Shown here: in pieces, positions 43,301 to 49,510 of the stretch
How the letters are laid out: the number at the start of each line of letters is the position of its first letter
How positions within the stretch are numbered: position 1 is the first letter of the stretch
NCBI GenBank assembly: GCA_911728435.2
Contig: OU452199.1
Location: forward strand, 42,357,253 to 42,421,252
DNA from: Apoderus coryli
Taxonomy: Eukaryota > Arthropoda > Insecta > Coleoptera > Attelabidae
Direction: 5' to 3'
DNA: 64,000 bases
Notes under the pieces: generated by a model
What the model saw: only the letters and a program-made list of their open reading frames with translations
The model's database searches: none
Told to the model about the DNA's origin: nothing
Program-made: the position numbers and the translations under genes

Positions 43301-46051
43301 TAGAAACACAAACTTGCCCGCTCTAAGGACCTGGGGTTTGCAGCAAACAATTTTGTATAGGAAAACGAGTCGGATTGTGCATTGTACATTGTACCCAAGA
43401 AATTGCGGGACATTGTTTCCCTGCTTTCGAACTTCTTGTCTTCATCAGTATGGCAAGTCTGTTCGACTTGTATGTTCCACTAGTCAAAACGTTTCGACAT
43501 AGCTATCCACGTTGGTACACTTCAAGCATTGTTAGAAATGTCAAACGGAAAAATTATTATGACAAGAAGTTTAAAAGTACAAATATGGAATATTATTATG
43601 AAAAATTTAGCGAGATTAGACGTGTTCTAAAGAATAAAATTGCGGAGGCTTACAAGTCATATGTCCGACTGTGTGAAAATAACATAAATACGAATCCTAA
43701 AATGTTTTGGTCATATATTAACGCAAACAATCGTGACTCTCGGATACCTGGTGTAATGAACGATGGTAATCGGACTATTGATGACCCTCAACAAATTGTT
43801 CAGGGATTTGCCAGCTATTTTGAGAGCGTTTTTGTCGGATCGGAGGACAATTGTGCTGTGAGATCTGACTTGGTGGCAAATCGCGACTTTCTTCTTTTAT
43901 CTGACATTTCTGAGGAGGAGATTTTTTGGGCTGCTCGAAAATTGAAAAATAAGTTTACTTCCGGTCCGGATGAAATACCCTCTTTTTTTTTGTAAAGGAT
44001 ACAATAACTGTCCTTTCCACTCCCCTATCTAAAATTTTTAATTTGATTTGCAAGACTTGTGTTTTTACACAGGATTGGAAGGTTGCGAAGGTGTGTCCGA
44101 TATTTAAGAGCGAGGATCCATATTATCAAATTTCTCAAAGCTGTTTGAAATTATTTTATATCAGAGGATTTATAGAGTGACCAAGCCTAATTTATCAATA
44201 AATCAACACGGTTTTATCGGTGGCAGGTCCACGCTTACTGATCTGTCTGTGTTTACACAATTTACTTCAGAAACTGTTGATGGAGGAGGGCAGGTCGATG
44301 TGATTTACACGGACTTTGCCAAAGCATTTGACAGAATAAATCACGTGGTTCTGTTGAACAAGCTTACTGTATTTGGGCTTGGAGCTGGATCTGTTTCGCT
44401 AATCCATTCCTATATTACTAATAGATCCCAATATGTTCTCCATAATGGATATAAATCGTCAAGATACCATATGTCATCTGGTGTTCCGCAAGGGTCGAAT
44501 CTGGGCCCATTATTGTTTTTAATTTTTATAAATGACTTAGCCGGACTACTGAATTGTCAAAGAATGCTCTTTGCGGACGATATGAAAATATTTAATTCCG
44601 TTAATAATCTAGACGATTGTAATCGTTTGCAGCGTGATATGGATTTGGTTCAATGTTGGTGTGAGGAAAACAAACTGAACTTGAACTCTTCCAAGTGTAA
44701 AGTTATGTCATATACCAGAAAAAAAATAGCCATTCATTTCGATTATACGATTGGTGAGACGATTTTAAATCGTCCTGAGTCCATTAAGGATCTTGATGTG
44801 ACCTTTGATAAGCTTCTTTCATTCGATATACATATAAATAACATAATTCTGAGTGCATCTAGGTATTATGGCTACATTGTGAGAAATTGCAGATCTTTTA
44901 AGAATATGGATACAATAAAAACCTTACACTATGCGTATGTCAGGTCAAAGCTGGAATGCTGCTCCTTAATATGGTTTCCATATTATAACTGTTACAATGT
45001 TTCTGTTGAGAGAGTTCAGCGTAAGTTCTTAAAATAATTATGTTTCAAAACTGATGGATCATATCCAGAAAGAGGAATAGAGTATGACATCTTGTTAACA
45101 AGATGTCAAATACAAAGTTTAGAATTAAGACGAAAAATTCATGCAGTAAAATTCCTTTTTAATATATTGCATAGTAAGATTGATTGCGCTGAACTTTTGC
45201 AAAAGTTGTATTTTCTGGTACCAAGGCAAAATTCGAGATCTTCTAATTTATTTTATAACGACCGACCTAGGACCAGTTTGTTGATGAAGTCGCCTGTCTA
45301 CACAATGTGTCAGACATAACTTTATAAGCGATGAGAGTGATATTTTTTTTGATCACTTAAGTACTGTTTTGGGTGTTTTGAATGAACATTTAAGTTGAAT
45401 GTATGGTGTTTCTTTCTTTCTGTTTCGGTTTATTTGTATTGTTATTAATAATATTAAGTAATTTTGTAAGATTGCTCTGTAAATGGATTTTCTGTTGAGC
45501 AATAAAGCAATTATTATTATAAAGACATTGTTGTTTCCCTGCTTTCGAACTTCTTGTTCTCATCAGTATGGCAAAGCAGCTACCATGGTGTTAAGATAAA
45601 TGTTGGTAGCTGCTTTGCCATACTGATGAGAACAAGAAGTTCGAAAGCAGGGAAACAACAATGTCCCACATTTTTTAGGGTTTTCCTGCACTAAATTGTT
45701 TGTGTCTCTTTGTTCCGACTTCAATTCGTCTCTTCAATTGTGGAGATGCCACATTCGAGATGAAAATTGCTATTCGACAACGTCGAAGGTCATAAGACTT
45801 GACCAAATTTCGTCGTTTAGTTTGCTGTTTGATTATAAGCCTCATCCCAAGCCTAATTCGAATAAAATATTCAATAGATACATTATGTAGAATAATTATT
45901 TATATTCTTTTAGATGAACAACTTGACAGCACAAAAAATAGCTGAGGCTAATCAATTTGTAACCAATAACAGGCCGATCTACATTGAACTGCCTGGTGAT
46001 AAAGAAAAAGCAGTTGAAAATAGTGAAAAACAGAAAAACACTAAAGTGTGA
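13202..46051 (+). CDS. Transmembrane multi-inhibitor-domain protein (17 exons, 5' end not seen)
   Basis: Exons: 13202-13387, 20756-20896, 20962-21150, 29074-29283, 29351-29575, 29637-29870, 29928-30114, 33246-33466, 33523-33678, 33733-34074, 34131-34364, 40230-40409, 40460-40729, 40789-41043, 41124-41350, 41404-41652, 45914-46051. All junctions are AG/GT and the phases join without stops. Module order: antistasin-like, lustrin-type Cys-rich, WAP, Tg1, antistasin-like, lustrin-type, Tg1, antistasin-like, WAP, Tg1, antistasin-like, lustrin-type, Kunitz, Tg1, Tg1, an unassigned (possibly SEA-like) domain, one membrane span, and a tail of about 50 residues. These are extracellular Cys-rich, mostly proteinase-inhibitor-type modules, so a cell-surface role controlling proteases or matrix is inferred. 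No signal peptide or start is visible, and the first exon begins in phase 1, so upstream exons exist. Domains were assigned by cysteine pattern only. Confidence 0.88.
13388..14595. other. Intron sequence, nothing assigned
   Basis: Contains a TTTATTTATTTATT tract near 13710 that could be the reversed tail of a LINE 3' end. No other structure recognised. Confidence 0.4.
14596..15146. repeat. Two tandem ~300-bp copies preceding the minisatellite
   Basis: 14596-14890 and 14915-15146 share a run of TATA-rich sequence, GACATGAACATCAAACGTG, GACACGAGGTGAAGTAACTG and CAGCGATTCAACT, with a few differences. The first copy carries a short piece of the CAAACGTTTG minisatellite at its right end, so the duplication unit includes the start of the array. 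Confidence 0.8.
15147..17350. repeat. CAAACGTTTG minisatellite array
   Basis: About 100 head-to-tail units of 20-23 bp, each AGTCAAACGTTTG followed by CGAAAAAA, AGATAAAA or a variant TATAGAAAA spacer. The core is the perfect 10-bp palindrome CAAACGTTTG. Unit variants alternate rather than being uniform. It lies in an intron of the multi-inhibitor gene. Confidence 0.92.
15852..17228. repeat. Three-copy 459-bp higher-order repeat in the minisatellite
   Basis: Blocks starting near 15852, 16311 and 16770 share the same order of unit variants. A frame starting at 16217, 16676 and 17135 on the minus strand recurs unchanged at exactly 459-bp steps. This indicates recent amplification of a multi-unit block. 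Confidence 0.88.
17351..18514. other. Intron sequence, nothing assigned
   Basis: AT-rich. No exon or element terminus recognised apart from a short TATACAGGATGTCC motif at 18356, like the outer end of several insect DNA transposons. Confidence 0.4.
18555..18957 (-). mobile_element. LINE 3'-end fragment inside Crypton copy B
   Basis: The minus-strand reading contains [20 protein letters not shown] and FSFRRRLKN, the usual C-terminus of Jockey/CR1-like ORF2. The 3' end at left is a (TTA)n microsatellite tail. It is flanked by ACTTAAT at 18548-18554 and 18958-18964. The uninterrupted sequence is seen in copy A. Confidence 0.8.
19096..20248 (+). pseudogene. Crypton tyrosine recombinase, copy B
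   Basis: The N-terminal part (19096-19302, then 19289-19540 after a 5-bp loss) has the core-binding features of copy A plus eight residues (around 19219-19242) missing there. The catalytic part (19541-20248) contains AWRGGEP (Arg I), [16 protein letters not shown] (Arg II region), [16 protein letters not shown] (His and Tyr). The spacing is that of the DUF3504/Crypton tyrosine-recombinase family. Arg I, Arg II, His and Tyr positions are all kept, but the in-frame TGA at 19538 and the frameshifts make the gene as a whole defective. Confidence 0.75.
20346..20512. other. Long hairpin at the Crypton 3' end, copy B
   Basis: Same outer stem as in copy A (TTTTGTCATAGAGAAT pairing with ATTCTCTATGACAAA; GAGTTGCT with AGCAACAC). 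The apical stem has lost its left strand. Confidence 0.75.
20540..20650 (-). pseudogene. Mariner-like transposase short relic
   Basis: The minus-strand reading [20 protein letters not shown] matches the RSPDLTPLDFFLWGHLK region of mariner-like transposases. Only about 35 codons remain. Confidence 0.6.
20756..20896 (+). CDS. Exon: lustrin-type Cys-rich module, first part
   Basis: Acceptor TTTGTTTCAG; the split codon completes a Cys. It encodes CPVGDPL...FLCG....PTCPPLYQC and continues in the next exon with CC. Confidence 0.85.
20962..21150 (+). CDS. Exon: Cys-rich module end plus WAP domain
   Basis: EYGVCCPA closes the previous module. [17 protein letters not shown]...[16 protein letters not shown] is the eight-Cys WAP four-disulfide core pattern. 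Donor GTAAGT. Confidence 0.87.
21151..21289. other. Intron start after the WAP exon
   Basis: Nothing recognised. Confidence 0.4.
21290..21565 (+). pseudogene. Mariner transposase relic (HDNAP type)
   Basis: Reads [17 protein letters not shown], then [20 protein letters not shown], the second catalytic Asp region and the PPYSPDL..CDFFLFP motif of the mariner/SETMAR family, a different subfamily from the other relics. Stops interrupt it and no termini were found. Confidence 0.78.
21566..22110 (+). pseudogene. BEL/Pao Gag-protease fragment
   Basis: A first frame reads CPICNEPH; after a shift near 21690, [20 protein letters not shown], a zinc-knuckle tandem (CINC...HFANNC, then [11 protein letters not shown]) and the protease start [14 protein letters not shown], the DSGSQ active-site form typical of BEL/Pao. 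Sequence identity to the family stops at about 22105. There are no LTRs nearby. Confidence 0.78.
22111..22454. other. Intron sequence, nothing assigned
   Basis: No feature recognised. Confidence 0.35.
22455..23351 (+). mobile_element. Internally deleted hAT-like element
   Basis: The right end is, in reverse complement, CAGTGGCGGCCCGTGAGGCC, a common hAT terminus. The left end keeps only the subterminal GTGAGGCAGTGCCTC block. The plus-strand frame from 22846 (106 residues) reads as the N-terminus of a ZMYM/TTF-type hAT transposase, ending [22 protein letters not shown] then TGA. Downstream, [20 protein letters not shown] continues the homology past the stop. The BED/dimerisation and catalytic core are absent, so this is a non-autonomous relic. 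Confidence 0.65.
23352..23846. other. Intron sequence, nothing assigned
   Basis: No feature recognised; a 63-residue frame at 23410-23601 has no recognisable motif. Confidence 0.35.
23852..24445 (+). repeat. Left inverted-repeat arm
   Basis: Shares with the right arm blocks such as AACTTTTGTATCGACACTTT, GTATGTCCCAAACATACAGT and CGAAAATTCTCACGTCAAAAT. Confidence 0.85.
24446..24842 (+). pseudogene. SGCDTTS-family protein fragment (first part)
   Basis: The plus-strand frame reads [20 protein letters not shown] (24490-24550), a Lys/Asn-rich spacer, [20 protein letters not shown], and [15 protein letters not shown]. The SGCDTTS and LPPT...R.YYQ...W.G..L blocks recur together in poorly characterised animal mobile-element proteins. 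I know no function. The start codon is absent: the left arm abuts the coding part, so the gene is N-terminally truncated by, or fused to, the arm. Confidence 0.6.
24843..24983 (-). pseudogene. C2H2/lola-like zinc finger fragment
   Basis: The minus strand from Met near 24977 gives [20 protein letters not shown], then YYCRGEFSC: a BTB-ZF (longitudinals-lacking-like) finger-like layout with only one residue between the first two cysteines, so it may be degenerate. The reading past 24843 is out of the insert. Confidence 0.5.
24843..25563. mobile_element. 721-bp insertion with zinc-finger remnant, 16-bp duplication
   Basis: CTGGGTAATGAACTGA (24827-24842) recurs as CTGGGTAACGAACTGA (25564-25579) and the interrupted coding frame continues after the second copy, so this looks like an insertion with a 16-bp target duplication. 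The insert includes a minus-strand zinc-finger reading (24843-24983) and a GC-richer stretch (25190-25480) unlike its surroundings. It has no poly-A tail or clear termini; its class is unknown. Confidence 0.6.
25564..25765 (+). pseudogene. SGCDTTS-family protein fragment (C-terminal part)
   Basis: Resumes with [12 protein letters not shown] (the W.G..L....WGW block of the family), then a frame shift into an acidic tail ([22 protein letters not shown]) ending at TGA near 25752. The Cys-rich segment usual between them seems missing. Confidence 0.5.
25848..26430 (-). repeat. Right inverted-repeat arm
   Basis: Reverse complement of the left arm with small indels; ends CGACCCTGGTCT at 26430. Confidence 0.85.
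26480..27620. repeat. Imperfect direct duplication
   Basis: 26485-26830 and 27125-27600 share ordered blocks: GAAATATTAA.TTTAAATTAGTT, GCCTTCAAAAAATTTC, TTTATATAGCATTAGTCAT, ATATGTGGCGCCA.CTCACGAG and TTTGTGTCAATAAA. The spacing differs, so this is an old duplication or two copies of an undescribed repeat. Confidence 0.65.
27621..29073. other. Intron sequence, nothing assigned
   Basis: AT-rich, no exon or element terminus recognised. Confidence 0.4.
29074..29283 (+). CDS. Exon: thyroglobulin type-1 domain 1
   Basis: Pattern C(x)YVPQC....FEPKQC.....VCWCVDRIG....NC is diagnostic of thyroglobulin type-1 domains. Acceptor TTTTTGTCAG, donor GTAAGA. Confidence 0.88.
29351..29575 (+). CDS. Exon: antistasin-like module 2
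   Basis: [32 protein letters not shown]...EEC....[12 protein letters not shown]. The last Cys is completed across the splice, as in the first exon. Confidence 0.88.
29637..29870 (+). CDS. Exon: lustrin-type Cys-rich module 2
   Basis: CEKGTPL....PVACAL....[10 protein letters not shown]...AVCCPV, then an acidic linker (EEEELEVEV). Donor GTAAGT. Confidence 0.85.
29928..30114 (+). CDS. Exon: thyroglobulin type-1 domain 2
   Basis: [30 protein letters not shown]. It ends in phase 2, the only such junction in the gene, and the next exon starts accordingly. Confidence 0.86.
30155..33140 (-). mobile_element. Nearly complete LINE (Jockey/CR1-like) in an intron
   Basis: Minus strand in order: endonuclease with GAVYLPP and [12 protein letters not shown] (32650-33096 frame), linker (31764-32633) with [14 protein letters not shown] fingers-palm (31283-31810) with [19 protein letters not shown] and [15 protein letters not shown], then LFADDLKCY and the C-terminal region (30664-31338), and a 3' tail rich in AATAAATAAAT at the left edge. 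The four frames are separated by indels, so it is inactive. The 5' side is truncated within the endonuclease at about 33140. The same family recurs at 63462-64000. Confidence 0.87.
33246..33466 (+). CDS. Exon: antistasin-like module 3
   Basis: [33 protein letters not shown]....QC....[12 protein letters not shown]. Starts in phase 2, ends in phase 1 with a T that completes Cys. Confidence 0.87.
33523..33678 (+). CDS. Exon: WAP domain 2
   Basis: GQCPYLVP....[29 protein letters not shown] gives the eight-Cys WAP pattern. Donor GTATGT. Confidence 0.86.
33733..34074 (+). CDS. Exon: thyroglobulin type-1 domain 3 plus antistasin-like module 4 (first part)
   Basis: [20 protein letters not shown] marks Tg1. 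[32 protein letters not shown] starts the antistasin module. The donor is the weaker AG/GTCAAT. Confidence 0.84.
34131..34364 (+). CDS. Exon: antistasin-like module 4 end plus lustrin-type module 3
   Basis: [21 protein letters not shown] closes the antistasin module; CQNGEPL...LVSCG...[10 protein letters not shown]....YAVCCPKP is the third Cys-rich module. Acceptor after a poly-T tract; donor GTAAGT. Confidence 0.85.
34365..34848. other. Intron sequence before the satellite
   Basis: Nothing recognised except a CT-rich microsatellite-like tract near 34675. Confidence 0.4.
34849..40196. repeat. ACGTC-rich satellite, 15 monomers of ~358 or ~369 bp
   Basis: Monomers start GCTAGCAACGCACGTGATTT at 34849, 35147, 35505, 35863, 36221, 36590, 36958, 37320, 37675, 38044, 38413, 38770, 39138, 39495, 39863. 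The first is shortened (298 bp) and the last truncated. Longer monomers carry an extra AATAACGACG-type 11-bp block. Each holds about twenty ACGT cores, including palindromic TTGACGTCAA. The array fills one intron between the third lustrin-type exon and the Kunitz exon. Confidence 0.95.
38413..39862. repeat. Dimeric higher-order repeat (2 x 725 bp)
   Basis: 38413-39137 and 39138-39862 each consist of one 357-bp and one 368-bp monomer and share private variants: TTTCGACTAATTATG with GTCCCAG in the first monomer, GCGTTCAATGTACACCAG and GCTTTATATAA in the second. A recent two-monomer duplication. Confidence 0.85.
40230..40409 (+). CDS. Exon: Kunitz domain
   Basis: Six Cys in Kunitz/BPTI spacing with [15 protein letters not shown] and [10 protein letters not shown]. 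The residue after the second Cys (P1) is Gln rather than Lys/Arg, so trypsin-type inhibition is unlikely. The Kunitz fold is clear. Confidence 0.9.
40460..40729 (+). CDS. Exon: thyroglobulin type-1 domain 4
   Basis: [33 protein letters not shown]...ECNF, followed by a charged linker. Donor GTACGA. Confidence 0.87.
40789..41043 (+). CDS. Exon: thyroglobulin type-1 domain 5
   Basis: [34 protein letters not shown]...NC. Donor GTAAGT. Confidence 0.87.
41124..41350 (+). CDS. Exon: juxtamembrane domain, first part
   Basis: No cysteines. Alternating beta/helix-like pattern ([25 protein letters not shown]) resembling a SEA-type or ferredoxin-like juxtamembrane domain, not proven. Phase 0 donor. Confidence 0.8.
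41404..41652 (+). CDS. Exon: juxtamembrane domain end plus transmembrane helix
   Basis: After [11 protein letters not shown] a hydrophobic span of about 24 residues ends in LYRRK, a stop-transfer-like basic end. Donor GTAAGT. Confidence 0.85.
41850..42285 (-). pseudogene. RTE-like LINE C-terminal fragment
   Basis: The minus-strand reading [35 protein letters not shown], then (shifted) LILKGKIEG is the usual C-terminal stretch of RTE/BovB-like reverse transcriptases. No other parts are present. Confidence 0.75.
42286..42599. other. Intron sequence, nothing assigned
   Basis: Nothing recognised. Confidence 0.35.
42600..42800 (+). mobile_element. Possible tRNA-derived SINE
   Basis: A TGGCATAGTGG A-box match at 42650-42660 and a GGTTCGCATCC B-box match at 42725-42735 are in the right order on the plus strand in a GC-richer stretch. 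The spacing (about 64 bp between boxes) is longer than in most tRNAs, and no cloverleaf was found, so an internal pol III promoter of a SINE is likelier than a tRNA gene. Confidence 0.4.
42801..43258. other. Intron sequence, nothing assigned
   Basis: Nothing recognised. Confidence 0.35.
43259..45753. mobile_element. Foldback/MITE-like element split by a LINE
   Basis: Termini TGTGGCATCTCC at 43259 and its reverse complement ending at 45753. Left arm 43259-43456 and right arm 45601-45753 match in reverse complement, including GAATTGAAG.CACGAATTGA and GGGACATTGTTG blocks. Without the LINE at 43457-45523 the element would be roughly 380-430 bp and almost wholly palindromic around a short centre near 45595. 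Confidence 0.8.
43457..45523 (+). mobile_element. 5'-truncated LINE (Jockey/CR1-like)
   Basis: The first frame (to 43995) gives the post-endonuclease linker: [34 protein letters not shown] frameshifted gap follows, then 44177-45037 with [42 protein letters not shown] and LFADDMKIF, then the C-terminal frame 45092-45319. The 3' end is an (ATT)n tail at 45508-45522. It is flanked by about 50-bp repeats of foldback sequence (43409-43456 and 45524-45574), read as an unusually long target duplication. Confidence 0.85.
45914..46051 (+). CDS. Last exon: cytoplasmic tail and stop
   Basis: Acceptor ATTCTTTTAG. It encodes a hydrophilic tail of 45 residues ending in NTKV and TGA at 46049-46051. Confidence 0.82.
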   Translation: MNNLTAQKIAEANQFVTNNRPIYIELPGDKEKAVENSEKQKNTKV

Positions 46052-46402
46052 CAAAGTGTTTTCAGTATTAATAATAGTGTTTAGTAAAATTGATAATACT
46101 TGCTATATTAATTAGGTATTAATAATTTTGTGCTTTTGTCTTTTGCTTTGGAAATGAGCGTCAAATGCAAGACAAATGCATGTGGTTCCACTGTGTCAAA
46201 TCAATTGAAAAAGGTTGTAGAATTATCTATTGTTATCTAGGAATTTCTATAAAGATGAGATTATGTTAGCAAATCATTCAGATTGTTGTATGTTTATATT
46301 TTTTCTGACTTTTGTTGTAGATTTGTGTTTTAGATTATTACGTATTTATAATTTATTGTTTATGAATTAGTTATTTTGTAAATAATTTACGATTATATTT
46401 AA

Positions 46403-46413
46403 AATAAAATAAA
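46403..46413 (+). promoter_or_regulatory. Polyadenylation signal of the multi-inhibitor gene
   Basis: Two overlapping AATAAA hexamers lie about 350 bp after the stop codon. Confidence 0.65.
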
Positions 46414-46414
46414 C

Positions 46415-46929
46415 ATATAAAACGAGTTTTCATTATCCAACTTACGCCGGTTTTCCAGGAAATGTATCTGGTTGGGAGCCTTGACAAAATGAAAATTACA
46501 ATCATTTAAGCAGTTTTGATTACGAAAAGGGCCAACTGTTCAATTGAAGATCTTGATTGGCTTGTCCGGTGGGTCTACATTTTATTTGATTGGTGGTTTC
46601 TCTGTCTTGAAGATTTACCCACTATAAAATGTTTATAAATCCAAAACATATGCTCCACAAAATATCTTTATACAGGACGTTCGTTTTAAGTGATACCACT
46701 ATTGCTATCTCAGAAACCTTAAGAGGTACGAGGTCGATGAAATTAGAGAAAAGTTGCGTTTTTTGATCCATATTCAGGATCCGTTTACCATGTTCACAAA
46801 TTCTTCTTAGTTTCTGAGATACATGGTGATTTGTGAAAAACGCCGAATTAGATTTTGTCGAATTTTTTTTTTTTTTGAAAGGGTCCGTACGACTTAAGTC
46901 CCCGGTTTCACTGCAGTCTCATGGGCTTA
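46415..46929. other. Downstream flank of the multi-inhibitor gene
   Basis: 46675-46870 (TATACAGGACGTTCGTTTTAAGTG onward) resembles the outer end of an insect DNA-transposon/MITE, but no matching second end was found. Confidence 0.35.
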
Positions 46930-47357
46930 TTGTGAAAAATCCCCGTATATTATGCCACCCAATCCAGCAGCCCTGTACTCTCCACTAACTTGAGGAGTTC
47001 AGTTATGTGTTGGGTGTCAATATCTGCTGGCGCAATCAGCGAATGCCCAGAAATAGCTTGTCGTCTTCGTTATAGAACTACACACTCACATATTACATGG
47101 TAAGCTGTTTCAACTACCCCATCACACAATCTGCATTGCAGGTCCCCATTGTACAGCCCCATCTTATTTAGGTGGTCTCTCAGAGCGCAATGCCCAGTAA
47201 GGAGTCCCATAGTTATTCGCATCTGACTCCTGCTTAATGATAGCAGTTTTTCAGTGCGTTTTGTTGCGGCACCAGGTATAAACCTCTTCCCATGCTCCTG
47301 CTTGGGAATATGTTCCCAATATCTCTGGTGCTCGCTTTTGGCCCAGCACTTGATCAC
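46930..47357 (-). pseudogene. LINE C-terminal fragment with RNase H-type end (R1/I-like)
   Basis: The minus strand reads RITMGLLTGHCALRDHLNKM, then CRLCDGVVETAYHVICEC, the LTGH...CR.C...ET..H...EC zinc-binding end of I/R1-group LINE polyproteins. The sequence after 47070 continues it with a stop. Confidence 0.7.
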
Positions 47358-47649
47358 GGTAACACCTACGCCCGGTAAGTATGTTTGTCGAATAGTTTTA
47401 AAACTATTTATTTCCGGGATAGGGTTTAAATTAGAAAGTTAAATTTCTCTATAAGATTCTGACTTTAGATATAACCTCCGACGTTTCGTCTTTCAGCAAC
47501 TACCATCAACTATGTTTTTTTATATACGGACCAGAATTTTTCATTTTCTTTAAAATAAGATATCAGTCAGGCATGTCTGTCGACGTTTTGACATGAAATA
47601 ACTATCATCAACATTTTTCTATACTGGCACCAGACAGCTCAAATACGAC

Positions 47650-48610
47650 TTCAAAACTTAGTAACAACAGAGGAATTTGAAATATAGAAAGGAGTCAGGC
47701 AGGGCTGCATTCTATCCCCAATGCTCTTCAACCTCTACGTGGAAAGGGTTTTTGCTGAGATAGTACCTGAAGGACCCATGGGTTAATACCCAATACTGTT
47801 AACTATAATTAGTTAACAGTATTCCAATTAATAATATACGCTATGCGGATGACACCGCAATAATAGCCGATAATGCCAACGATCTGCAAACCTTACTAAA
47901 TACTGTCATTGAGGCAAGTCAACAGAGGGGCCTAAAGATTAACATCACTAAAACGAAGTTTATGGTCATATCTAGAGATATCGTACCAAACGTAAATTTA
48001 CAACTCAATGGAGAGCAAATAGATCGGGTCAATAAGTTTAAATACTTGGGGTCTGTGGTGGTCGACAAGAGGAACCCAGAACTTGAAATTAGGTGCAGGA
48101 TAGAACAAGCAAGAACAACTTTTCTAAAACAACAAAAATTCCTCACCAACCGGAATTTAAACTTCCAACTCAGGTACAGAATGGTTAAATGTTATGTCTG
48201 GTCGGTTCTCCTATACGGAGCGGAAGCGTGGACGCTTAAAGATGTGGATTCTGAGACGGATGCTAAGAATATCGTGGACGGAACACGTCAGAAACGATGA
48301 TGTGCTCAGGATGGCTGGTTTGGAAGACCGAGAACTCTTCGAACACATGAAGAAGCGGAAGATTTCTTACCTGGGACACATTGTACGGGGAGAGCGAAAC
48401 GAATTCCAACGCCTGATACTACAGGGAAAGATCGAAGGTGGAAGACGAGGCATTGGAAGGAGGAAATCGTCCTGGCTTAGAACGATACGCCCGTGGACTC
48501 CCGAATAAGCGACTTCCAGTCGTTCCAAGAAGCCGCAATAAATAGAATCATATGATAAGAAAAACAAAGGACGCTTTACGCAGGAATCTGCATGGCACCA
48601 AAAGAAGAAG
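47650..48610 (+). pseudogene. RTE-like LINE 3' half
   Basis: KGVRQGCILSPMLFNLYVE (47690), IRYADDTAIIAD (47830-47865, catalytic YADD), KFKYLGSVV, VLLYGAEAWTL, then in a shifted frame MLRRMLRISWTEHVRNDDVL, KISYLGHIVRGERNEFQ and KIEGGRRG. The tail AAAAGAAGAAGAAC near 48600 is typical of RTE-like 3' ends. A small insert at 47776-47830 and frame changes make it inactive. Confidence 0.82.
47792..47823. other. Perfect 13-bp hairpin in the RT relic
   Basis: AATACTGTTAACT, a 6-base loop, then AGTTAACAGTATT. It sits where the reverse transcriptase homology is interrupted. Confidence 0.7.
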
Positions 48611-49510
48611 AACATTTTTCCTTAGTAAGTAGTATGAATATGAAACCTATCATGAGCTATTGAGCAAATTTGGCTAGGAAAAAGTACCTACCACACTTGA
48701 CAAAGTGAAGCTATTGTTCCCTTTGCTGGTTCCTGGGTTCCTCTTGAACTCAATCCAAAAGGATTCTTTAATCGGGAAGACTTTCGCATTTACAAGAATG
48801 AAGAAAGAAATAAATCCACATATTATTAAAATAATCATGACAATTTATTAATATATCTATATATACATCTTATTTTTTAATATACAAAAAAAAAACGGAA
48901 ACATCAATAAGACAATAATAAATTACTACATACATTTGTTTTCGGGATACATACAAAACAATATCAGCTTAAAAATAATAAATGGTGTAAAAATATATAT
49001 ATTTCTCTAAAAAAATGTACTCACATAATTGATAATAACAATAATACCTAGCAATCATAACTTGTTCATAATAAATGAGAAAATATTTGCCTCGTCCACA
49101 ATTTTATACATCATAATGAATAGAAAATACGTTAAGGAGTATACCACAACTTTTCCAAATCCATTTCAACTTACACCCTACCGTTATTAAACTTTTGGTA
49201 ATCTGCAAATTCGATTCTATCTGTGCTACCTAATTCTTAGAGGGGTAGTTTAAATTTAGCAAAGTCGCTTTTTTTATATGGGCGTCATATTGGATTTCAA
49301 CATCAATCGTTAAAGCTTTTCTTTCTAAACTTCTTAAACAAAAATAAACTGGTGGTGAGCAGTGAATTAATTGTAAGATATATTGCTTAGGAAACAGGGA
49401 GACTCCATTAAAACTGAAAAAATAAATAACCACAGTCGAAATTTATTATGTTACCCAACAGGAATTTGAAAAACTCGTTTTACCACTTCACCAAAACTTT
49501 TCTTCTACAC
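48611..49510. other. Intergenic AT-rich sequence
   Basis: No gene or element terminus recognised. Confidence 0.4.
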
